Of a DNA stretch of 27,936 nucleotides, positions 23,412-27,936 are shown piece by piece. Source of the DNA: JAAYAY01 sp964429355. Lineage in GTDB: Bacteria; Planctomycetota; Planctomycetia; Pirellulales; Thermoguttaceae. Position 1 is the stretch's first letter. Each line of letters starts with the position of its first letter. Location: positions 1-27,936 of the forward strand of contig CAYSCH010000083.1 of NCBI GenBank assembly GCA_964429355.1, given 5' to 3'. The notes under the pieces were generated by a model, which saw nothing but the letters and a program-made list of their open reading frames with translations, ran no database searches and was not told the DNA's origin. Both the position numbers and the translations under genes were made by a program.

Positions 23412-23880
23412 CTACCGTGCCGGCGGCTGCAGGGGCAAGTTCAGCCAGGCCAGGCCGACATCGCGTTTCATGTGGCTCTTGCTGTCACCGCCGGGGGCGT
23501 CGTAGAAAATCGCCAGTCGATGGTCTACCTTCACGACCGACGGCAGGCCGATGCATTTGCGGCTCCAGGCAGTAAGAGCCCCCGCTCTCGTAGACCCAGA
23601 CATCGCGTGCGCCGAGGTCATCGCACTGTCCGGGCCCGGTTGCGTGCCGATAGATCACCCCATGATCCGTGGCATCCAGCCGGTACCGGGCACTCGGCCG
23701 ATGGTCGGGATACTCCACGATTTCCGAAGCCGGCACAACCTGCGAGGCGGCTGCCGGGGAACCGGAAGTCGTCTTGGAAGACACATCGTCCGCCGCCCGT
23801 GCTGCACCAACCGCCAGCAACCCGGCCAGAATCAGAGCGGATGCGAATCGCTGCCTTGTCGTTCGGCACATACGCAGCAC
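23412..23880 (-). pseudogene. Secreted protein gene with one frameshift
   Basis: From the ATG at 23880 the frame encodes a Sec signal (R-Q-R-F-A-S-A-L-I-L-A-G-L-L-A-V-G-A-A-R-A, cleavage after A-R-A) and a mature part including G-A-R-D-V-W-V-Y-E-S. Another frame then supplies K-C-I-G-L-P-S-V-V-K-V-D-H-R-L-A-I-F-Y-D-A-P-G-G-D and R-D-V-G-L-A-W-L-N-L-P-L, ending at 23412. Removing one base from the five-C run at 23579-23583 joins them into about 155 residues reading V-Y-E-S-G-A-L-T-A-W-S-R-K-C-I-G-L-P. The second half resembles beta-propeller glycosidase-like exported proteins (F-Y-D, then G-L-A-W). A true mutation or a sequencing error in a homopolymer are both possible. The gene is convergent with the UroD-like gene. 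Confidence 0.6.
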
Positions 23881-23885
23881 TCCTG

Positions 23886-25031
23886 TCAGAAGAGCTTGGC
23901 CAGGTTGATCTTGCCGGTCGTGTCGCCGCCGGTTCCGAGGGCGAGGATCGAATCGTCGATGGTTTCGGTGAGGCTGCCGGCGGTGCGGTAGAGGGCGAGG
24001 ATGTTTTCCAGGGGCGAGCCTACCTGGATGGCGTGAGTCGGTCCGAGGAAGAGCCCGCCTTTGGGAAACAATTCCAGGCGGCGGCGGACCTCGCGATCGA
24101 CGTCCTCGGGCGTGCCCCAGGCCAGCGTGGTCTGCACGCAGACCGAGCCGCAGAAGCAGAGCCGTTCGCCGAACTTCTCTTGGAGCACGGCGATGTCCAT
24201 CGACGGCGTGGTGGGTTGTACCACGTCGTAGACGTCGAGTCCCAGTTCAATCAGCCGGGGAAGGAACGCCTCGCAGCAGCCGCACATATGCATCATGGTC
24301 CGCGCGCCGTAGGAGTGGACCATGGCGAAGTACTTGCCGTACTTGGGTGCGAAGTGCCGGTCAAAAATGGCCGGCGAGATCATGGGCCCGCGCTGGTTGC
24401 CGAAATCGTCGCCGGCATGGGCGAAATCGATCAGGCCGCCGGCCGCCTCCAGGGTCCGCCGCTGCATCTCGTAAAAGAACTCGAACCGGGCCTGCATGAT
24501 CTCCAGGTACACGGGGCTGTCGTCGATCAGGTCCATCAGCACCTGCTCCATGCCCCGGGCGCGAGCGATGCTGTTGATGAAGTCCATGTCGCCGGCGGTG
24601 CCGATGCAGACGGCCACGCCCGAATCGTGGAGCGATTCGGCCTGCCGGCGGACGGTCGAGTAGTCGAACCAGTCGGCCGTGGGGAAATGGGAACGGTCGA
24701 GATCCTCCAGCCGGTCGATGCCGGCGAACGGGAGATAGCAGGCTTCGAGATACTTGCCCGCCTCGAACTGGGCGTAGCGGTAACGCTCGCCAAAGTAACC
24801 CTCGACGCTGCCGTCGGGAAACGTCTTCAGTTCCGGGCCGCAGTAGACCGGCTCGACGTAGCGGAAGTCGTCGCCGACCACACGGAGCAGTTGCTCCATG
24901 TTGGAGAGTCCGAAGTGATTCATGAGCATCTGGTTCACTTCGGGCGTACCTTCGTGCTTGACCGGAATGCGGTCGTAGCCGCGACGTTCGAACNNNNNNN
25001 NNNCGCTGAGGACGCGCTGGCGTGAGTTCAT
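23886..25031 (-). CDS. UroD/MtaA-family protein with H-x-C motif, interrupted by Ns
   Basis: A 381-residue protein of the UroD/methylcobamide methyltransferase superfamily. It starts M-N-S-R-Q-R-V-L-S, then four unknown residues caused by the N run, then F-E-R-R-G-Y-D-R-I-P-V-K-H-E-G-T, the usual entry of this family. The middle has I-D-F-A-H-A-G-D-D-F-G; M-M-H-M-C-G-C-C follows (His248, Cys250), and G-S-V-C comes later (Cys298). H-x-C plus a downstream Cys is the zinc site of MtaA/MtbA-type enzymes, which move methyl groups between corrinoid proteins and thiols. No corrinoid-binding protein is visible in the window. A GGAAG ribosome site precedes the ATG at 25031. It follows the isomerase-like gene on the same strand after an 84-base gap. 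Confidence 0.8.
   Translation of the reverse strand: MNSRQRVLSXXXXFERRGYDRIPVKHEGTPEVNQMLMNHFGLSNMEQLLRVVGDDFRYVEPVYCGPELKTFPDGSVEGYFGERYRYAQFEAGKYLEACYLPFAGIDRLEDLDRSHFPTADWFDYSTVRRQAESLHDSGVAVCIGTAGDMDFINSIARARGMEQVLMDLIDDSPVYLEIMQARFEFFYEMQRRTLEAAGGLIDFAHAGDDFGNQRGPMISPAIFDRHFAPKYGKYFAMVHSYGARTMMHMCGCCEAFLPRLIELGLDVYDVVQPTTPSMDIAVLQEKFGERLCFCGSVCVQTTLAWGTPEDVDREVRRRLELFPKGGLFLGPTHAIQVGSPLENILALYRTAGSLTETIDDSILALGTGGDTTGKINLAKLF
24994..25003. other. Assembly gap of 10 Ns
   Basis: Ten Ns interrupt codons 10 to 13 of the UroD-family gene. The frame continues on both sides, and relatives have about as many residues between R-V-L and the F-E-R motif, so the true gap is probably about this size. 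A run of exactly ten often marks a scaffolding join of unknown length. Confidence 0.98.
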
Positions 25032-25115
25032 GGCGAGTTCTTCCTGGGAATTAATGTGGTCCACAACACACGAGGCAGAAGACCAGTCCACTCGGCTTCA
25101 TGGTGTTTCTCCACT

Positions 25116-26717
25116 TCAAACCATCGGCGGTCGCGAGTGCGCCTCGTTCAGGTTGTCCCACTTGATCCCTACGCGCCGCAACGCGTAGCCCAGCTCTTTC
25201 ATATAGTCGCCGTATCCGGTCATCCAGTGGAACCCGGGCATCCGTTCGGCAACCAACCGGTCGGGGGCGTCGTAGGCAACGTCGATCTGGCAGCGGCAGA
25301 TGGGCAGGAACGGGGCGTCGGCGATCTTGCCCACCAGCCCCATCCAGCGTTCCGACTTGAAGTCCGGGGCGATGTTCGTGACCACCTGCCCCTTGGGCAT
25401 TTCGACCTTGGGTGCGGCGCCGTAATCGGACTCGAAGTGGGTGACGATCCGCACGTTGTCGAGCGACTTGCCGTTCATCTTGCGCGGGCCCGTGCAGTGG
25501 GCCAGCGTGATCAGGCCGTCGTGCGGGTAGGTCGGGTCGTTGAGAAACACCGGTTTGCCCGAGATGTTGGCCAGCAACAGCCCTGACGGGATGACCACGA
25601 AGTCGGATTCGCAGAAGGCCAGGTAGCCGTCGTCATTCAGGGTGCTGAGGCTCAGGCAGGCCGCGGTTTCCGCCTTGGGCATGATGGTGCTCATGCAGCC
25701 GGAGATGGTGATGGCCTTCGTGTCGGCCTCGATCATCAGCCGGCGAAACACCTGGTCCAGGAGGAAGCAGTTGTCGACAAACTCACGTTTGGTTTCCAGT
25801 TGCACCCCCTTGTCACCCAGGTACTTTTCGGCCCGGCTCCGGGCCAGGGCGACTGCCGCCTGGTCGGCACGAGCCTCGCCGATCATTCGGCCGAGATCGT
25901 CGTAGTTGATGGTCACCAGGTCGAGTCCCCAGATCTTTCTGACCAGATTCGGAACCACGTCTTGCGGCTGTGCCCAGGCGCCCGGTCCACCGATGCAGAG
26001 GACCTTGGTACCGCGGGTGTTCTTCAGGCCGCAGAGCGCGCGGAGTCGCCAGGCGATCTCGTCGGGCCGATCGGTGACCACGTCTTCATCGCGGATGTGA
26101 GCGATTGCGGGCTGGTCGGTGTGCTGGCGGATGAACCGGGGGCTTACCACCTCGTACTGCAGGTAGACCGGTCCCGAGCGATGGCGCTGGAAGAGGATCA
26201 CATCCTTGCCGAAATTCTGGCAGCCGTCGATATGGATGCCCGCCCCGTAGACGATGATCACGTCGGCCGCCTCCACCTGGGGCGACTTGGCCATTTCCGC
26301 GATCTGGTTAACCGAGGCCACCTCGGCAAACTCCACGGGGAACTCGCCGGTCGTGGCGATCTCGGCGAGTTCCTTCTTGATCCGTGCAACTTCCTCGGCC
26401 GCTGCCTCGGGCGTATGGATCCCGCCCCAGTTCCGCCAGGATCGCTGCTCAGCCCGCACTGGATGATCCCAGACAAGAATCGGCAGCACCTTCAAGGGGA
26501 CTCGCGGTTTGGGCATGGGCAGCTCCGGCTCGCCGGCAACGGCCAGGGATGCCCAGCTCAGCCCGCTCAAGACCGTTCCTCCGATGGCCGCCGTGGCCAG
26601 AAAACTCCTCCGGGACACGCCGTGCTCCTCCACGCAACCGTGGTCCGGGCAGCAGTGGCAGGGGATCTTGTGAGCGTGGCGAGGATCAGGATTATCTCGG
26701 TTGGCAGAGCTTGTCAT
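25116..26717 (-). CDS. Tat-exported L-fucose/arabinose-isomerase-like protein
   Basis: From the ATG at 26717, behind AAGGAG, the product has 533 residues. A polar N-region with a Cys-rich patch (I-P-C-H-C-C-P-D-H-G-C) leads to a twin-arginine signal S-R-R-S-F-L-A-T-A-A-I-G-G-T-V-L-S-G, ending at A-V-A. The mature part follows the L-fucose isomerase superfamily: I-I-V-Y-G-A-G then K-D-V-I-L-F in the N-terminal half, G-C-M-S-T-I-M-P in the middle, and C-terminal H-F-E-S-D-Y-G, C-R-C-Q-I-D and G-F-H-W-M-T-G-Y-G-D-Y. Classical isomerases are cytosolic, so a Tat-exported form is unusual and may act on a sugar outside the cytoplasm or have another role. Substrate unknown. Same strand as the UroD-family gene downstream. 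Confidence 0.82.
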   Translation of the reverse strand: MTSSANRDNPDPRHAHKIPCHCCPDHGCVEEHGVSRRSFLATAAIGGTVLSGLSWASLAVAGEPELPMPKPRVPLKVLPILVWDHPVRAEQRSWRNWGGIHTPEAAAEEVARIKKELAEIATTGEFPVEFAEVASVNQIAEMAKSPQVEAADVIIVYGAGIHIDGCQNFGKDVILFQRHRSGPVYLQYEVVSPRFIRQHTDQPAIAHIRDEDVVTDRPDEIAWRLRALCGLKNTRGTKVLCIGGPGAWAQPQDVVPNLVRKIWGLDLVTINYDDLGRMIGEARADQAAVALARSRAEKYLGDKGVQLETKREFVDNCFLLDQVFRRLMIEADTKAITISGCMSTIMPKAETAACLSLSTLNDDGYLAFCESDFVVIPSGLLLANISGKPVFLNDPTYPHDGLITLAHCTGPRKMNGKSLDNVRIVTHFESDYGAAPKVEMPKGQVVTNIAPDFKSERWMGLVGKIADAPFLPICRCQIDVAYDAPDRLVAERMPGFHWMTGYGDYMKELGYALRRVGIKWDNLNEAHSRPPMV

Positions 26718-26932
26718 GGGTATCTCCTTGCGACGGTCAAAAGGGAAATCAGCCGGAATCGAATGCCATGAACTCTCAGGGTAGCGATCCGGCGTTCGAA
26801 TATCAATCGATGCGACCGTTTGCGGATCTCGGTGGCGGTGCCGGCGGCCCATCAAGAGGGGCTGGCGGAAATCTCTCCTTTCCCGGTGGCAAGGCTCTCC
26901 AGAAGGGTAATCATTTCGTCACCGTCGTTTGG
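26718..26932. other. Short gene-free stretch
   Basis: Nothing gene-like is seen upstream of the isomerase-like gene apart from its ribosome site (AAGGAG). On the minus strand the frame of the histidine-kinase relic continues past its stop with a short run L-L-E-S-L-A-T-G-K-G-E-I-S-A, which could be more relic sequence. Confidence 0.4.
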
Positions 26933-27180
26933 TCAGTCCACTTGTATCGGCAACGCCAGATCGACCATTCCCAGAATGGCGTTCATCGGCGCGCCCAGTT
27001 CGTGGCTGATGTTGGCCAGAAACCGGCTCTTGGCTTCGCTGGCCGCTTCGGCGGCGGTCTTGGCCCTCAAGAGCTCCTGCTGCGCATCTTCGAGCTCCGC
27101 CACTTTCTGCCTCAGGCTTTCCGCCAGCCGCTCGCGTTCTTGCTCGGCGTGGTGGTCGCTCCATCGGCTGGTGTCTATAA
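26933..27180 (-). pseudogene. Histidine-kinase fragment (coiled coil plus HisKA)
   Basis: The minus-strand frame reads E-R-L-A-E-S-L-R-Q-K-V-A-E-L-E-D-A-Q-Q-E-L-L-R-A-K-T-A-A-E-A-A-S-E-A-K-S-R-F-L-A-N (interrupted here), then I-S-H-E-L-G-A-P-M-N-A-I-L-G-M. This is the signalling helix and HisKA phosphoacceptor segment of a hybrid sensor kinase. The normal S-H-E-L-R-T-P-M-N has become S-H-E-L-G-A-P-M-N, and a TGA follows ten codons after the G-M. No ATPase or receiver domain is present. It lies between two divergently transcribed genes and is a relic without a clear start. Confidence 0.7.
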
Positions 27181-27264
27181 TCACACGGGCGTGTCGGCGG
27201 GATGACCACCCCAACGACGCGTGTTTTCGGCCCCGGGGTAGGCAACAGCAAAGGAAGCCTGAAC

Positions 27265-27936
27265 ATGAGTCCCGAACCACTCCCGCCGCCCCCGGCGACG
27301 GCCTATCGACAATCTGTCGACGAACTGCTCGCTGTGCTGCAAACGGATCGCCATCGTGGACTGGACGAGGCGGAGGCGCGAACGAGACTGGAGCAATACG
27401 GCCGCAACGAACTGGCGGCAGAGAGGCCCATACCGGCCTGGCGCAGATTTGTCGGGCAGTTTTCCGACACCCTCGTGATTTTGCTGCTGGTTGCCACGGC
27501 GATCTCGGCGGCTCTCTGGTTGTACGAACGCCAGTCGCCGCTCCCCTACGAGGCCATCGCGATCCTGGCGGTGGTATTGGTCAATGCCATACTCGGCCAT
27601 GTGCAGGAATCGCGAGCGGAAGCGGCCGTGGCAGCCTTGCGGGCAATGGCGGCCGATGATGCCGCAGTGATCCGCGGCGGCGTGCAGCGGCAGATCGCCT
27701 CGGCCGAGCTTGTACCCGGCGATCTGGTTCTCATCGCGGAAGGCGACACGATTCCCGCCGACGCGAGGCTGATTCACTCGACGGCCCTCCAGGCAGCCGA
27801 AGCCGCGCTGACGGGCGAGAGCCTGCCGGTACCGAAAAGCACCGCTGCCATTGCCGAAGAGGCTTCGCTCGGCGACCGGCATAACATGCTCTTCAGCGGC
27901 ACCGTGGCAACCTACGGACGCGGTATGGCCGTGGTT
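27265..27936 (+). CDS. Cation-transporting P-type ATPase, N-terminal part (runs off the window)
   Basis: The first 224 codons are visible and open at the right edge. Residues 14-60 form the cation-ATPase N-terminal domain (L-D-E-A-E-A-R-T-R-L-E-Q-Y-G-R-N-E-L). Two membrane helices follow (about 69-87 and 95-112), then the actuator domain with V-P-G-D-L-V-L-I-A-E-G-D-T-I-P-A-D-A-R-L and the dephosphorylation loop T-G-E-S at 183-186, followed by L-P-V-P-K. This layout is that of P2-type ATPases such as SERCA/PMA1-like calcium pumps; the ion cannot be decided without the later helices. An AAAGGAAG ribosome site precedes the ATG at 27265. The phosphorylation motif D-K-T-G-T lies beyond the edge. 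Confidence 0.92.
   Translation, partial: MSPEPLPPPPATAYRQSVDELLAVLQTDRHRGLDEAEARTRLEQYGRNELAAERPIPAWRRFVGQFSDTLVILLLVATAISAALWLYERQSPLPYEAIAILAVVLVNAILGHVQESRAEAAVAALRAMAADDAAVIRGGVQRQIASAELVPGDLVLIAEGDTIPADARLIHSTALQAAEAALTGESLPVPKSTAAIAEEASLGDRHNMLFSGTVATYGRGMAVV

Noticed and set aside
23472..25025. A 517-codon plus-strand frame through the N gap
   Set aside because: It is antisense to the UroD/MtaA-family gene and has no domain signature.

Overview
The window reads as a piece of a planctomycete chromosome (phylum Planctomycetota), probably from a draft assembly because a run of 10 Ns lies inside one gene. The taxonomic hint comes from content: several membrane proteins that open with the F-S-I-R-S-L-L type N-terminus common in planctomycetes, a Yip1-domain protein, a giant M56 peptidase carrying carboxypeptidase-regulatory repeats, uroporphyrinogen-decarboxylase-family proteins, and a Tat-exported sugar-isomerase-like protein. 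This is inference; no rRNA is present.

Positions 1-5000 look like a decayed accessory region. They hold the C-terminal remnant of a REP-type tyrosine transposase, an intact Yip1 membrane protein, a truncated lipoprotein, an unrecognised coding relic, an intact HipB/HipA toxin-antitoxin pair with a recognisable promoter and palindrome, and a PQQ-type beta-propeller fragment broken by an in-frame stop. The region ends at a tRNA-Leu(GAG) gene with its own terminator, a typical boundary for an integrated segment.

Positions 5200-11700 are housekeeping and signalling: a GAF-SpoIIE phosphatase; the EF-P modification set (epmB divergent from efp-epmA, with Lys34 conserved in EF-P); a small conserved protein; a three-unit 21-bp tandem repeat; and aroB. 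Positions 11700-13870 hold three tandem paralogous membrane proteins.

Positions 14160-19620 carry a BlaI/BlaR1-type regulatory pair. The promoter has two dyads, one just upstream of the -35 and one covering the -10. The BlaR1-like protein is 1662 residues: membrane M56 protease, then many carboxypeptidase-regulatory-like repeats, then a redoxin domain lacking its nucleophilic cysteine, then a C-terminal beta-propeller. This is the most unusual system in the window.

Positions 19766-20551 encode a family-4 uracil-DNA glycosylase. From 20749 to 26717 there is a carbohydrate-linked cluster: an FGGY kinase translationally coupled to a UroD-family protein, then on the other strand a frameshifted secreted protein, a second UroD/MtaA-type protein with an H-x-C metal motif, and a Tat-signal L-fucose-isomerase-like protein. 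I suggest, as inference only, processing of a sugar (perhaps O-methylated) with methyltransferase-type enzymes. The window ends with a histidine-kinase fragment and the first 224 codons of a cation P-type ATPase that runs off the edge.
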